Assembly: GCA_019916065.1 (NCBI GenBank)
Contig: CM034240.1
Location: 48,384,372 to 48,448,371, forward strand
DNA from: Vitellaria paradoxa
Lineage: Eukaryota > Streptophyta > Magnoliopsida > Ericales > Sapotaceae
Direction: 5' to 3'
DNA length: 64,000 nucleotides
Position 1 is the first letter of the stretch, and every line of letters starts with the position of its first letter. Below, one piece after another: positions 47,421 to 60,300 of this stretch. The notes under the pieces are model-generated. The model did not search any database. It was not told the DNA's origin and saw nothing but the letters and a program-made list of their open reading frames with translations. Both the position numbers and the translations under genes were made by a program.

Positions 47421-48732
47421 AAGCTTTGTTTGTGGGTTTCGTTTTGGGCTTCTTCTGTCCGAATGCAGATAGCGGCTTTTCTTCGAGCTTTTTTGGGCCT
47501 TTCTTTGACAACAAGATCTCTATTGTCAGGTCCATTTATGGGTTAAAATGTTGGCCTTGCAAGTAATTTTGTGAGCCCAAAATCCAAAATTGATCAACTT
47601 AGAAAGGTTGCGTTCGACCTTTAAATGCTTGTTGTAGTCCAGCAATATCAGATAAACTGCTACAGACATTCAAAGGTGGAGAAATTAATCACAGTTACTG
47701 CTGATCTGACCCAAACCTGATTTGGGTCCAAACTTGATCAGACCCTAACCTAATTTGGGTCCATTCTAAGGCTTTGTTTGGGGGGAACAAAAAAACTAGC
47801 GTTTTATAATTGACTACTAACTACCTACTAAAAAATTAGTTTTTTTTTTTTTTAGGAAAAAAAACTAACTTTTTAGAAGTTAACTTTTTAATTTATTGTT
47901 AATTTAACGGTTTTGTCCTTCACAATTTAAAAGTAATTTAAAATATAAGAGAGTAAATTTGATCATTTCAGTAAAGGTTAAAAAGTTGAGTTGGTAGAAG
48001 TTGAGAAGGTACCAAGATCCGCAAACGGAGCCTAATTAATTGATAGTCTTGGCACCTAAAATTAGGATTGTTTCATCAACGCTCTTGCCATTTCTATTAG
48101 TATTAGGCTTCAATTGCCTTGTTTAAATCCTCAGGCAAGTTCATGGCAAATATTGTGTTAAGGAGTCTTCATTTCCGCCTCAAGTCCGTCCAATATGATG
48201 ATTTTGATTCTTCCTGGTTATGCGCAAGGAATTATCCCATGAATTCAAAAAAATGTCTCATCTTAGGACATATGGATTTCTGCTTCTTCCAAAAGATTTT
48301 ATTACAAATAATTGTCATCACGATATAGAAACATTTTTTTTTCAATTAAGATGCATTTTCATGATTCTTTATTTAACGTTATAAACTCATAAGCTCTTAT
48401 GTTACTTTAATATTTTTTTTTTTAATAATTGTTCTGATAAACATAGCATTAATCTTTCTAAAATGAACCGGGATATGCCCAATTTTACCGCCCAGTTTTC
48501 GGAAAAGTAAATTTGAGTGTGATTATGATTGGAATCTAATAGAGTTTTAACTGATTCGAACTCAGTTTGAACAAATAATAGTGAGTTCAAGTTTGACTCA
48601 ATAAAAAGTAATTTGATCTTAAGTTTGGTTCACAAATAATTTTAATAACTAAAATGACATTATTTTAATCTAAAATATTACAATACATATTATTTTTTTT
48701 AAGTAACTCACGAAATTTTAAACTGAATATTT
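47421..48732. other. Intergenic, no gene recognised
   Basis: It holds a diverged MITE-like stretch around 47770-48030 (ggctttgtttggggggaaca to gcaaacggagcc) and a 210-base plus-strand open frame at 48119-48328 without recognisable features. The two copies of aatttgggtcca near 47720-47760 form a short local repeat. Confidence 0.35.
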
Positions 48733-49068
48733 AGGTGGCATTTGGTTTATTTTTATGTTTTCTATTTTCTGTTTTTTTTTTATGTGCTAAAAATCTTAAA
48801 ACGAAGAAACAGAAAATGTTTTATTTTCCTTATTTTTTTGTTGAAAACTCTAAAAATAACTTTTTATTATTTTTTATTTCATGTGTAAACTCATTTTTAA
48901 TTTTCTAAAATAAATTTTAAAAACACAAGTAACAAAATGAATTTTGAACTGTTTTCTTTATTTTTAAAAGCACAAAATGAAAAATAAGCTCAAAACAGAA
49001 AACAGAAAACAGAAAATAAAAATAAAAAACAAAAAATAAAAAAACAAATCAAATGACCTCTTAGTAAT
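48733..49068. mobile_element. Fold-back MITE (AGGTGGCATTTGG family)
   Basis: It begins AGGTGGCATTTGGTTTATTT and ends with the near-complement aaaaacaaatcaaatgacct. The central part pairs in fold-back fashion (gaaaacagaaaacagaaaat against tattttctgttttt-like sequence). It is the best example of the family's left end in this window. Confidence 0.6.
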
Positions 49069-49340
49069 TCAAGCTTAGCTTAAATTTTAAACAACTAATA
49101 GAAAAGGTTTGAATTTTAAATAAATAATAATTTTTTTTAAACTAAGAATATATTGATAGAAAATTAAGTACATACAGAGCTCTCTCTTTCAACAATATTT
49201 AACAGTTCAGGAGACGATGAATAAGAAAGAGTCTAGATGAAAATAAGTCTCGATCTTAAACAGTTTGACGTAAGAAAATACGCAACTTCATTTAAATTTG
49301 GCTCATCTGATGCAACCAATTAAACTCGAGCCAATCGAGT

Positions 49341-50065
49341 TAGGGATAGTCATCTCAGTCGACCCGTTCGTATCCTACTCGATCCCCGCCCCAAACGAGT
49401 AGGGGATTCGGAGATTTTTTGGGGATCAGATAGGGTATGGAGGCATTTTTTTAAAAAATTTGGGGATCGGGTAGGGTACGGGTATGAGCCTGTCCCCGCC
49501 CCGTACCCTACCCTACCCGTTTCTCGACCCTCCCCATATTCTCTTGTATATATATATTTAATTTTTTAGTATATTTGTTATTGTAGATTTCTGAGTAAGG
49601 TAGAAAATTAAGATTTTGAGTTTCTTTATCTATCAATTTCCTATTAAATTACTTTGTTTTCCAATTTACAAAGAAACTATAAATTCAGATAGACCAATTA
49701 TGAATGTTTCTTTATTTACTTTTCCTATCTTGAATCATAGAATCTATTAACATGGTAGAAAAATAGAAACTTAATAAGTGCTTTCTAAATATGTATATAT
49801 GATACTTTTTTATTTTTTAAATATGCATTAGGGTTCTACTCTATTTTTTTATAAGTCATATTTTAGAATTTTTATATTTTTATATTTTTTTCAATTCAGA
49901 TACCCGTTTCCCCATGGGGATCCCCATTCCCCGTTTGGGTCGGGGATGAGTGGTAAAAATAAATCCCCAGTGGGGATCGGGTAGGGTATAGGGATTGATT
50001 TTAGTTTAGGGATCGTATATGGGGATACGTGTACCCGTCCCCTACCCGCTCCATGCCCATCCCTA
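49341..50065. mobile_element. Second hAT-like element (related to 17538-18153)
   Basis: The left end is TAGGGATAGTCATCTC and the reverse-complemented right end is TAGGGATGGGCATGG. The 8-bp flanks are AATCGAGT and GGTCGAGT, a target duplication with two mismatches. Subterminal regions are rich in ggggatcgggtagggta and cccctacccg strings, like the element at 17.5 kb, while the middle is AT-rich. No transposase. Confidence 0.72.
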
Positions 50066-52143
50066 GGTCGAGTGTAAACTATGCCAATTTTTTTTTTTTT
50101 TTTCTGGTAAGTAACTATGCCAAACTTACATGAGTAATTTGCGAGATATTTGATTTGCTGCCACACCTAAACAAGAAATATAATTGCAGGATTTGAAAGA
50201 GAATGACAAAATAAGTGATGAACAGGAGCCTTGCCATACGAAAGTGTAGCCCAGCTGGCTATTTATGGCCATGTGCCTAACTTTTAAGTAATTAGTGGGG
50301 AGTAGTTGATTTGCATAACACAGTTTGACATCCATTGTAATTAATTCACGTAGTTCTCTCTCTCTCTCTCTGATCTCTCTTATATTTTGTTTCAACTTAT
50401 GAATTAATAATTTATGGGTTTAGTCAAGTTGTTTGGGGATTAAAAAAGGTTCATACGAAGATAAAGAGTCTAGAGTTGAGAAACGGACTCATGTTTTTAT
50501 GTAATTAGGACATGACTTTGCGAGTCTTAATAATTTGGTGCTAAATTATGATTTTTTTTTTTTTTTTAGGGTTCATGACTGAAAATTTTCTGAGGCGCCC
50601 CCCCCAAAAAAAAACGAAAAGAAAAAAGCAAAGTTATAAAAAAAAAAATTAACTTTCAATTTTTTAGGAATATTTTTTACCTTTTATATGGTCAAATTGA
50701 ACATATCTTTCAAATTAATAGAAAAAATAGTAGTAGTGGATCTTGTTACCAAAAGTTTAAATTTTAAAGATGCAAATATCTCTTTTAAAATTAATGACTG
50801 AAGTCTATCTATCAAAAGTCTGAATATTAAGGTGTTTAAGTGATTTTTGCTTTTAGTAAATCACCTCATCGAACCCTATGGGACTAAGGGTGGCCAGCTC
50901 AGATTGACTAATAATTTTGTTACTCATTGAGGTGGGTCTAAAAAATTTGGGTTTAGATTTAATTATCACATCCGCAGATATAAATCTATTTACTTTTTTA
51001 AAATAATTAAACTATATACTTTTAAATAAAAATAATTTAAAATTTATAAATTAATGTAAATAGTTTTAATATTAAAATAAATATTTTTATAAGAGTATAT
51101 ATGCAAATAAAGTAATATATAAATACATAAAATATAAATAAAAAATATGCAATTAATTTTTAAGATTTTGTCGGTGTGCTCAAACCCCAAGTCCGGGCCA
51201 AATAACTGAGGGAGATCAAAATAATTTCCAGCCTCAAAAGAAAATAAGTGTACCGAGCTTAAAGCATCTATCCATATCTGAGACCAACAACGAAGAACAC
51301 AATCACATATATGATCGATATATATATATATATATATATATAAAGGAGGAAAAACGAACGGTGTTGCCTTGAAAGAAAGGGTGCATCAAGCGCGTTACAT
51401 TGTACCTACAATGAAAAAGTTTTATCAACCAAATGCTATTAATGGTGTTGTTATATATCCTTTAACTTCGATTAGAATTCATAACCTTGGTCTTTAATTT
51501 GTTGCATCTCTCATCATGGTTGGAGCCATATCGCTAAAAAGAAAGATGAGTCCTACCATTCTACTTTTCCATTTAGCCAAGCAATTGCTAAATAGCTTTT
51601 GAGCAATTACCCACCGACTATGACTGTCCTACCCACCCACCCACCCAACCATGTTAATTCACCATCTAATAATTGCTCAAAATTTTAAAATTAATATAAA
51701 CATATTACTAAGGGACGGAGGTGGAAATTTTTTTTTTTTAATCCGAGGTGACGACGTAGGTATTAAAGTGGTGTATGATTAGATATTAAATTAGAATAAA
51801 AATTTTTTTCACACTAAATTACAAATTAAATATTTAACGGAATTTTAACTGAATATTAAATTAAATTATAGACAATTAAGCTAATATGTTATATATTATT
51901 ATTATTATTAAAAAATTTAAGCAAAAATTTTTCCCGATTTATAATTTATCCGAGCGCCTACACATTTTAGTGGGTTTTTTTTTTTTTTCATTATCTAAAA
52001 ACAGACACCAAAGTTATTGTCAGTAAGGGTGGGGGGGAGGGGACAAGAATAATTGCATCGTCTTGCCAAATAACATGCAAAGATCCCTAGACATGTCCAC
52101 CCTGCACCCCTCGTCATCAATTTCTTCATATAGATACATATAT

Positions 52144-52181
<38 letters not shown>

Positions 52182-52744
52182 GCCGAAGAAATAAAGGCAG
52201 AAACTGTCATGCACGTCCCTTAGTGCATGTGCCATTCTTCGTCTTCCACATGCATGTCTCCCTCCCACTACAAATATATATAAACTCAAATGACTCCAAC
52301 TCTATGCTTATAATGGCACACGGACATTTCTAGTGCACATACATTGTACTTTCAAGTACGTATATACATACAGAGATGCACATACCCACACATAGACAAA
52401 ATAAGGATATATATGAAATATCATCATATACATTGTGACTTCATAGGGTTGCCAGTGCAGATGCAAATATACGTAGCCCAGCCTGGTTGCGTTACGAGGG
52501 ATCCTCTATTTGGTGCCTACTAAGAAGAAATCAAACAATAATATAAAAGGAAATGATATACTATCCCAATGTTTCTCTAAGGGTCCGTTTGTGAGTATAG
52601 GAGACACTAATGGTCCGATCGTGAGTGTGGAAGGAAAAATAAAACAAAAGAAAATATTATGTGTTATTTGGTATACTTAATTTAAACTCATTTTTCATCT
52701 TATATTTTTGAAAATAAGAAAAATAGTTCAAAGCGCATTTAATC
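50066..52744. other. Intergenic DNA with microsatellites, no gene recognised
   Basis: It contains a TC run near 50357-50372, TA runs at about 51318-51342 and 52147-52180, and a poly-C/poly-A junction near 50598. Stretches such as 51170-51300 and 52440-52520 have ordinary base composition, but I could not assign them. The open frames that cross the TA run near 52150 are low complexity. Confidence 0.4.
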
Positions 52745-53335
52745 ACTTAGGCTTCATCTGCTTTCTTTTTCTATTTTGTGTTTTCTGTTTTTATTTTCTG
52801 TTTTGATTTCATTTTTCATTTTGTATTTTTGAAAATAAAGAAAATAGTTCAAAACTTATTTGGTTGCTTATGTTTTCAAAATTTATTTTTGAAAAAAGAA
52901 AAAGAGTTTACACATGAAATGAAAAATAGTAAAAAGTCATTTTCAAAATTTTTAACAAAAAATAAGGAAAATCTCAAAACAAAGAAAACAGAGTATTTTT
53001 TGTTTCTTCATTTTTTGTTTCTTCATTTTAAGATTTTTAACACGTAAAACAAAAACAGAAAACAGAAAATAAAAAAGTAAACCAAATGCCACCTTATATT
53101 TTCAAAATCTATTTTAGAAAATTGAAAATAGATTTATATATAAAATGCAAAATAATAAAAAGTCATTTTGAGTATTCTCAATCCAAAATGAGAAAAATCT
53201 CAAAACATGAAAAATAGAAAATATCAAACCAAATTTATTTTGTGTTTTCCTTATTTTGAGATTTTCAAAACATTAAACACATGAAATAGAAAATAAAAAT
53301 AGAAAACAAAAAATAAAAATACAAACCAAATGTCA
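52745..53335. mobile_element. Two adjacent fold-back MITEs
   Basis: The first runs from about 52745 to 53092 and ends aaccaaatgccacc. The second, shorter and diverged, runs to about 53335 and ends aaccaaatgtcacctca. Both have the T-rich left half and A-rich right half of the AGGTGGCATTTGG family, and they lie head to tail with no spacer. Confidence 0.55.
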
Positions 53336-56300
53336 CCTCAGATGAAAGAGAAAATTAAAAAAAAAACATAAAAATAATAATATTTTTTTTTCTATTTTGT
53401 TTGTATATTTAGGAGAGAAAATATAATAACTTTCTTCTTATTTGTTTGTGAGTTGAGAAAAAATGGAAAGAAAAGAAATCTATTATTTACCATTAAATGC
53501 TTTGAAAAATTAAAGTTTTGTCATTTTATTTAGTCTTAGAATATGTTTTAGGCAAATATGTTATTATGTCAGTTTTATCAATTCATTTTTCTGCTCTCTC
53601 CATTTCCACTCAGTTTTGGGTGGATAAAATTTTTAAAATTTTAAAACTTACCTTTCCTCTCATTTCTTTTTTTCTTTTCTTTTCTTTTTAAGAAAAACTC
53701 ACAAGCAAGTGATAAATTATAAAAAAAAAATTTTATTTCATTCCATTCCATTCAAATGAATTGTAAAAATTATTATCGATCGAAGTGACAATAATATTTA
53801 TAAATAAATTCTAGTATTAAATTAAGATAGAACAACATTACTCTAATATCAAATTTTTAATACTCATATTTTACAAATTAAATTATCAATTTGGATGTGC
53901 CATGGCAAATAGTGGATGGACCACAAAAATTTGTTCCTTTCGAAAATTCAAATATATATATAATATATATATAATCACATTTTTAAAAAAATAATAAATG
54001 TACTCATTTATTAATTTTCTCCATCTAAATTATTATTTTTTGTTAAAATTATTATAAAGTGAGAAAAATTAACGAAACAGTATAAATATTCTCACTTAAT
54101 CTTTAGTCTTGATAAAAAAAATGGCAAAAAAGAAAAATAATGGGATGCTTAAGGGTACACAAAAATTGAAGAGATATATATATGTATATAGGAAAGTGAG
54201 GGCCCAATGGAGGACCAAATGTCTATTTGCGGACGTGGACAGCTATATTGGCCCAATTTTTTTTTTATATCTATCCATATAATAATAATTTTAAATTATT
54301 TAATTGTACAACCGATTAACCCAAATATTTATTAATATCACCTCCATAAAATTCTACCCTATCCATTTCACGAGGCAAACAGGTAAATAATAATAATATA
54401 ATAATAATAATCCTTCTCGATCTCCACGCACATTACGTTTAACCGCACTTCCATGCATGTCTTACTACGTACGTACTGAGCACGATTTTAGCAAAATTAT
54501 TTTAGGGGAGGTTAGTTTATTTGGATGGGGATAGAGCCCGCCATATGCATGCACTGTCAGTATCTTGTAGCGTAGCGTAGAGAAGAATTGTTCGATGAGT
54601 GTGTGGTAATTTAGGTGGCATTTAGAATTTAAAAAATTTTAATTTTTACTTTTTTTAATTTTTATTAATTATTTACGATTTCTACCAGATTTTAAAAGAG
54701 TGAGATGCTCAGTTATATATAAGAGTAATATATCTTATCACACATATTTAAAACACAAGAACAAAACAAAAATTATCCATGATAATATTACTTCATGAGA
54801 AAATTTGGTGATTTAAGATGATACATGATACATATACTAACATCACAAGGTACTTACATAATTTTATAAAAAAAAAAATTAAAATATGCTTAAATTACTT
54901 CAAGCATCATCCTTGAAGAGTTGGTCCGTTCTTGATTTGAACACACTCTAAGAGCCGTTCGAACGCATTTCTAATGACTTTTTGATTGGCAAGACTCGCC
55001 ATTTAATTCAAAATATAGATCATTCAAATGGATTCAATTAAAATTCAAATTTGGAATTATTTTTCACTACTCAAGAATGAATTTTAAATATCCTAACTCA
55101 CATTCACAAGTCTCCAATTCAACATAATATTAAGTAATAACATATAAATAACTCATATGCATGCTTAATTAATAGGCAAACAAATCATGAACTTATTAAG
55201 AAATCTTAATATTTCTTACATACATATACATATATTAATAACTAAATAATCTCAAATAAAATACATAAATTTACTCTAAACCATGTAAAAACGTGTAATA
55301 ATAACGTAAGAATTTTTACTTATTTCTGTTCTATAGAAAATTAAAAAACTCATCAAAACTTACAAATTTCTTAAGTTTAGATATCTCACCATAATTACAA
55401 TCTCTATAAATCTTCACTACTACAACGATTACTACATCGCGTGTGTCAAAATTCCTATGATTTTGTCCTCCAACTCTTACTTTCTCTCTCGTATCTTTCT
55501 TCTCTCAAAATTCTTATGATTTTGTCCTCCAACTCTTACTTTCTCTCTCGTATCTTTCTTCTCTCAGCTCATTAAAGAAAATGCAACGTTAAGTCTACAC
55601 CCAAGGTCCAAATACAACTTTAAGTTTAAACTTGACTAGAAAAATAAAACAAACATTACAATCCAAACAAGATCTTAAATCTACATAATAAAATGGCCCC
55701 AAATCTCAAATAAAGAAAAAAAAATAATTACTGAATATTATACTTTATGACAATTACACAATCACGATCAATGATTGTGGTGGAAAAACACGGTATGATT
55801 CATAATTTTTCATTTTATTTGATTAAGCGTCGTAATTTGAAGATTAAATTTTCTATTTGTTTGACCGGTCATCATGATTTGAAAAATAGATTTTTATATT
55901 GTTTGAATTTGAAATAAGAAAAAAAATTGCCTAACAAATGAAAAAAAAAAGAAAGAGAGAAAAGGAAATTACATTTCAGGGCAACACCCTTATGCTAAAT
56001 AATCTCATGACTCTCACTGTGGTAATAATTAAAAGTTCATAAGCTTTGGTAACAGTAATTTTCTTCAATTGAATGTAAAAGAAATAAAATTTTACATGTA
56101 AATATAGAGTTAATCGACCTGATGGTTTAAAAAAAAAAAAAATTAAGGGTAGGTGCTGAGTCAACAAAGGTGACAAATGTCATACCGTTATAATTTGTTG
56201 CTAAAATTATTTATTTGAGTTATAGTCAGATTAGTTCGATATAATATTTTAAAACTGATATTTTACTAAGAAATTTCATTTTGACATCATTTATATCAAA

Positions 56301-56640
56301 TAAAAATGACTATATACTAAAATTTCTTGCTTAAATTAAGTTCTGATTAGAATAATGTAAAATATTTTCAAAATAAAAATAAAAAATCAGGCACCAAAAA
56401 TCATAGTTCCAATTGATCGAGCCCATGAGCTCTCCACGTGCGAATGTCAACCTTTAGACATGACACTGCCAAAAGAGCTCTACCATGGGCCATGCATTTA
56501 ATGAATATAAAGGGATAATTTGTAAAACAAATAAAAATAAAAAAGTGGAGCACCCCTATTTGCATGATTGCAAACTACTTTTCGACAGATATTTTCTCAC
56601 CTTTGCTCTCCCCGCAAGCAAAATGAGTTACTTTTTTTTT
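53336..56640. repeat. AT-rich intergenic DNA with a 59-bp tandem duplication
   Basis: A near-perfect 59-bp direct duplication lies at 55446-55504 and 55505-55563 (tcaaaattcctatgattttg and following). The string taggtggcatttagaattta at 54613 looks like the left end of a fold-back MITE. No gene is recognised across this 3.3 kb. Confidence 0.5.
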
Positions 56641-56932
56641 TTACCATGATTAATTGAATAAATATTTGACGAATTGGAATTTCATTCTCAATTTGATAAA
56701 TTTTGTTAAAATTAATAAAATAAAAATAAAATTAGAGGACATTTTAAAGTTTACATTGAATCGACGACCGATTATCCCTCCTCCATTTCCCCCTCCCCTA
56801 ATTTGCTCTTCTTCTTTTTCTTCTTTTTTTTTTTTTTTTTTTTCCATGGAAATCTCTGATTCTCTGGAAATTTGGAAAACTATCCGACTTGTTAAGCTTA
56901 AGTTCCACCCTAATACGCTACTCCCGAAAGCA

Positions 56933-58253
56933 CTACATCATGTGGCCGTAATTGGGACCGCTTTGATGGCGAATCAAGAATTCGTCACCGTTGGATACGC
57001 CGAAAATTGAGCTTTGACTGAGAAATTGTTGATGCTGCTGCTGCGTCTGAAGCTCTTTCTGCCTCCTGAGCTCAAGAACTTTCCGGTGCGAGTTCGAGTG
57101 CTTGGTCGACAGAAACGTAGGGCTTGCGGCGGGCCGGTACTCGGGCACCAACCGACCCGATTTGTACCGAACGCCACAGGCGTTGCACAGCGTTTTCGGA
57201 CCCATGGGTCCGGCCCGCCACTGCGGGGTTTTCTCCGAGGCGCAATGCAGGCATTTCCGGCCGGGGTTCTCGGCAGTGTCCCTCTTCTTCGACGGTGTCG
57301 TTTTGGGCGTTTTGATGGCGGCGTTGCTTGGCTCGGTGGATGAGGCCGGGGAGACGAGGAGGAGGCGGGACGACCAATCGCAAGGGGCGGCGCGTGAGCG
57401 CTTGCTTCGGGCTTTGCCGGGGATTGACACGTCGGACGGGAATGGTGGAAGGTTTTGGCGGTTTGTAGTCGTGTCGGCCCCAAATCCCGGCACCGTTTCA
57501 GACGACGAGGTGTCAATCGGAGCTTTTGTGGCGGAGATCAGTTGGAGGTTCCGCAAGTCATCGCTTGAGAATGTGTCCTCTCCGAAGTTCGAGAGCCATT
57601 CGAGCTCTGCCAAGTCATCGTACTGTTCACATAAAAAAATGATTAAATTCGCCATATTTTCAAAATTTTGAATTCATTCATTCAGACCACTAGCAGAAAT
57701 ATGTATGAAAAATTCACGTTAATATATAATCATTTATCCAGCTAAAAATTAGATTGCAATAACAAATGGAATTTATAATTTGTCAGAAAAATCCACTCAA
57801 TTTTTTAAGAAAATACAATAAAATCCTCCAAATTATTGGAAATTCATTATAAAAATAAATTAAGAAATAAAAAAATATATATTTGTTACTAGCACCGACA
57901 TTTCAAACGAACAGTGCATACAAAATTACCGGAACACAGAGTTCGCCGGAGAATTGAGCGTCGGTGAAACTTTTACAGCTAATGTTGCTGGAGAATTGTG
58001 GTTCGTTGCCGGAAATGGATAAATTGCAGCTATCAACGACGGTGACGGCCGAAAAGTCACCCGGATTTCCGGTGATATTGTCGAAAAAGGCATCACTCAT
58101 AATAACTTCGTCCTCCTTGGAGAAGTCGAGAAGGTCGTCGACCGTCAAATGGTTATTCTCGGTCGGCTTTTGGTCGAGGCAGCAATTTTCAGATAGAAAA
58201 TGACTATCTCCGGGGGCTCCGATGTAGCCGAAGATTAACTGTTGTGTTTCCAT
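56933..58253 (-). CDS. GATA zinc-finger transcription factor, subfamily I (337 aa)
   Basis: Exon 1 is 58253-57930 (residues 1-108, starting [12 protein letters not shown]) and exon 2 is 57622-56933, joined in phase 0 (CCG|GTAATT .. AACAG|TACGAT). A single C-X2-C-X18-C-X2-C finger (CLHC to CNAC) spans residues 232-257 and is followed by the plant class I extension [19 protein letters not shown] and [16 protein letters not shown]. Upstream are acidic motifs ([12 protein letters not shown] near 37-48; [12 protein letters not shown] near 110-121) and a basic likely nuclear signal (KARSKRSR, about 178-185). Such factors bind WGATAR sites and regulate light, growth and cell-wall genes. The two-exon layout and the acidic motifs resemble the GATA5/9/12 group. 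The ending GPNYGHMM is unfamiliar. Confidence 0.95.
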
Positions 58254-58500
58254 TTAGGTGCGTGGGCGATTGGGAGAGGAGAGACGCAAAGTAACGGTTC
58301 CCTGAGAATTTATTAGAGAGAGAAAAAGCTAGAGAGAGAAAGGGGGGGTGGATTGAGTTTGAAGAAGACTGGCGGAACGAACTGAAACTGGTGTGGGTTT
58401 TGAGGAGAGAAAGGAGGGGCCAAAATGGAAATACAAGAAAAGTGGAAGCATCTCCCGTTTCTGAAGAAAAAATAATTAAATATGGCGAGTCACTTGCCAT
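58254..58500 (-). promoter_or_regulatory. Leader and putative TATA of the GATA gene
   Basis: On the minus strand catatttaattatt (about 58474-58486) is a weak TATA candidate. Downstream of it the leader is C/T-rich with CTCTCTC runs up to the ATG at 58253. A short upstream open frame starting at an ATG near 58462 (MLPLFLYF) would end at a TAG before the main start, so it could lower translation if it lies in the transcript. Confidence 0.35.
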
Positions 58501-60060
58501 TTCCGTAAACTTTATTGCACTTTTGTTAAATTACACAAACGTCCATGGTTATTTTTTTATTACTTTTTTTTCTTTTTTTTTGGGGGGGGGGGGGTAAATG
58601 GCCAATTCATATCAAAAAGTCCAGGTTCAATAATTAAGCAATGGACCAATTTCCATTTTCAATCCGAGGCCATTTTGTGAGGCCCATAAAACTAAGTTCC
58701 TATTCAAGTTGATTGAAATTTTTTTTTTTTTAATTATTCGACCATTTAATGCATCCTTCAAAAAGTTGAGGTTTGACAATGTTAAGTGGGTAGAAATTTT
58801 ATTTATGGGCCGTTTGGTAAATATTAAAAGGTTTTAATTTTTTCTTCCAAAAATTACAAAACATATAAAAAAAATTACCACATATAAAATCACTAATTTT
58901 TTTCAAAATTTTTAATTTTTGTAACTTTTACAAATTTACCAAACGCATCAAAATAATACGTCTCAACTTTTAACCAAAAATTAACAAAAGTTATTGCACC
59001 AAACCCACTTTATATGTATTTTCTAGTGATTGTGAATTGTTTATACAATGCTTTAAAAAAAAAAAAGAAGTTAACCTTTTTATTTAATAAAATATTATTT
59101 AATACAATTTGATTAAATTTTATTAAGAAATTCAACAACAACAAAAAAAAAGTTAAACTTTTTATTTAATAAAATATTATTTAGTACAATTCGATTAAAA
59201 TTTATTAAGAAATTCAATAGATGAAAAATTTTCCTCTCACATTAAAAGCAACAATCTCATGACATATATCCTATTAATCCAAATTATACTTACTTACTAA
59301 AAAAAAAAACTCAGGACACATTTTATTAAAATGAAGGACGAGAAGAAATAACTTAACTATCCATTGTTAAAATATATATATATATATATATAACAATAAC
59401 TATTAATTATTTGAGTTGGATATCCTAAGTTCTACTTACTGAAATTAATTAGACAACTGTGCCATTTGATTATTAATATAAAGAAATGGACCACTTCTAG
59501 CTTTATTCACACTTGTTATTCACTTGGATGGGTTAAAAATTGAAGTTCTCATGGTCAAAATGTCATGTGCTTTTGGCTTATAATTAACTCGCACAAAATG
59601 CGGGTTTTGAAGGATATGAATGTAAATTTAACCAAACAGCTAAATGATTAATTAACTTTATCATATTGTAGTTAATTAAGTTAATTAATGATTGTGTTAT
59701 GTTCCTATTCATACTTCATGCAGCTTTGCATCTATTTGTATTTATACTTAAATAACTTAAAATCTAATAAATATATTAAAAAAATTAATTTATATATTCT
59801 TTAAATAATTTTATGTTCAAGTGACAATGTTGTTGTTTTGTTCTTCTATCATGGCAAATTTCATTTTTTCTTTTTTTTTTTTTTTTGGGTATAACTTAAG
59901 ATGTCAAGTTAGATGATACATGATTCGATTAATTCCTGAATACTATAATTAATGATTGGATAAATTTTTTATAATTAAAAAAATTTTAATTAATAAATTT
60001 AAAATTTTAATAGTTGAACTACCAAATACTGATGGCAAATCTCATCACCCTCCTTCAAAG
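58501..60060. repeat. AT-rich intergenic DNA with an 80-bp tandem repeat
   Basis: A segment (ctttttatttaataaaatat to aagaaattcaa) is present twice, at about 59075-59135 and 59158-59217. A G13 run lies near 58580. A MITE-like stretch (gggccgtttggtaaatatta to caccaaaccca) covers about 58805-59005. A TA run lies at 59372-59390. No gene is seen. Confidence 0.45.
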
Positions 60061-60061
60061 C

Positions 60062-60300
60062 AAGTAGATGAAAATAAAGTTGTTGGCACAGTGACCATAA
60101 GATCCCGTGTTCGAGTCTCTTCCACGGAGTCTGTCTATTGGCATTTTCGGTTGTGCCAGTCAGTCAGAATTTGCCTAGGTTGGTTTCCCTCCTCGTAGTT
60201 CTTAGTTGATTATGGCCACGAGGCAGACTTTACCATATACACACTCATAAGTAACGGTTGCGAATTTCTTCCTGACCAAGAAGTAAATGAAAATAAAGAG
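60062..60300 (+). mobile_element. tRNA-derived SINE-like unit
   Basis: An A-box-like TGGCACAGTGA (60084-60094) and a B-box-like GTGTTCGAGTC (60107-60117) have normal Pol III spacing. They are followed by tgcctaggttggtttccctc and ctcgtag, as in plant tRNA-derived SINEs of the Au type. The flanks aagtagatgaaaataaag (60062-60079) and aagtaaatgaaaataaag (60281-60298) match at 17 of 18 and may be target duplications. No clear tail. Confidence 0.5.

Noticed and set aside
51995..52289. Minus-strand frames with IYIYIYIY
   Set aside because: They translate a TA microsatellite.
56654..57010. Plus-strand 118-aa frame downstream of the GATA stop
   Set aside because: It passes through the CT-rich stretch and the poly-T tract and overlaps the GATA coding end in antisense; there is no support for it.
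57102..57671. Long plus-strand open frame (189 aa) opposite the GATA gene, and others overlapping it
   Set aside because: It mirrors the GC-rich GATA exon; the minus strand carries the conserved zinc finger and valid splice sites, so the plus frame is a shadow.
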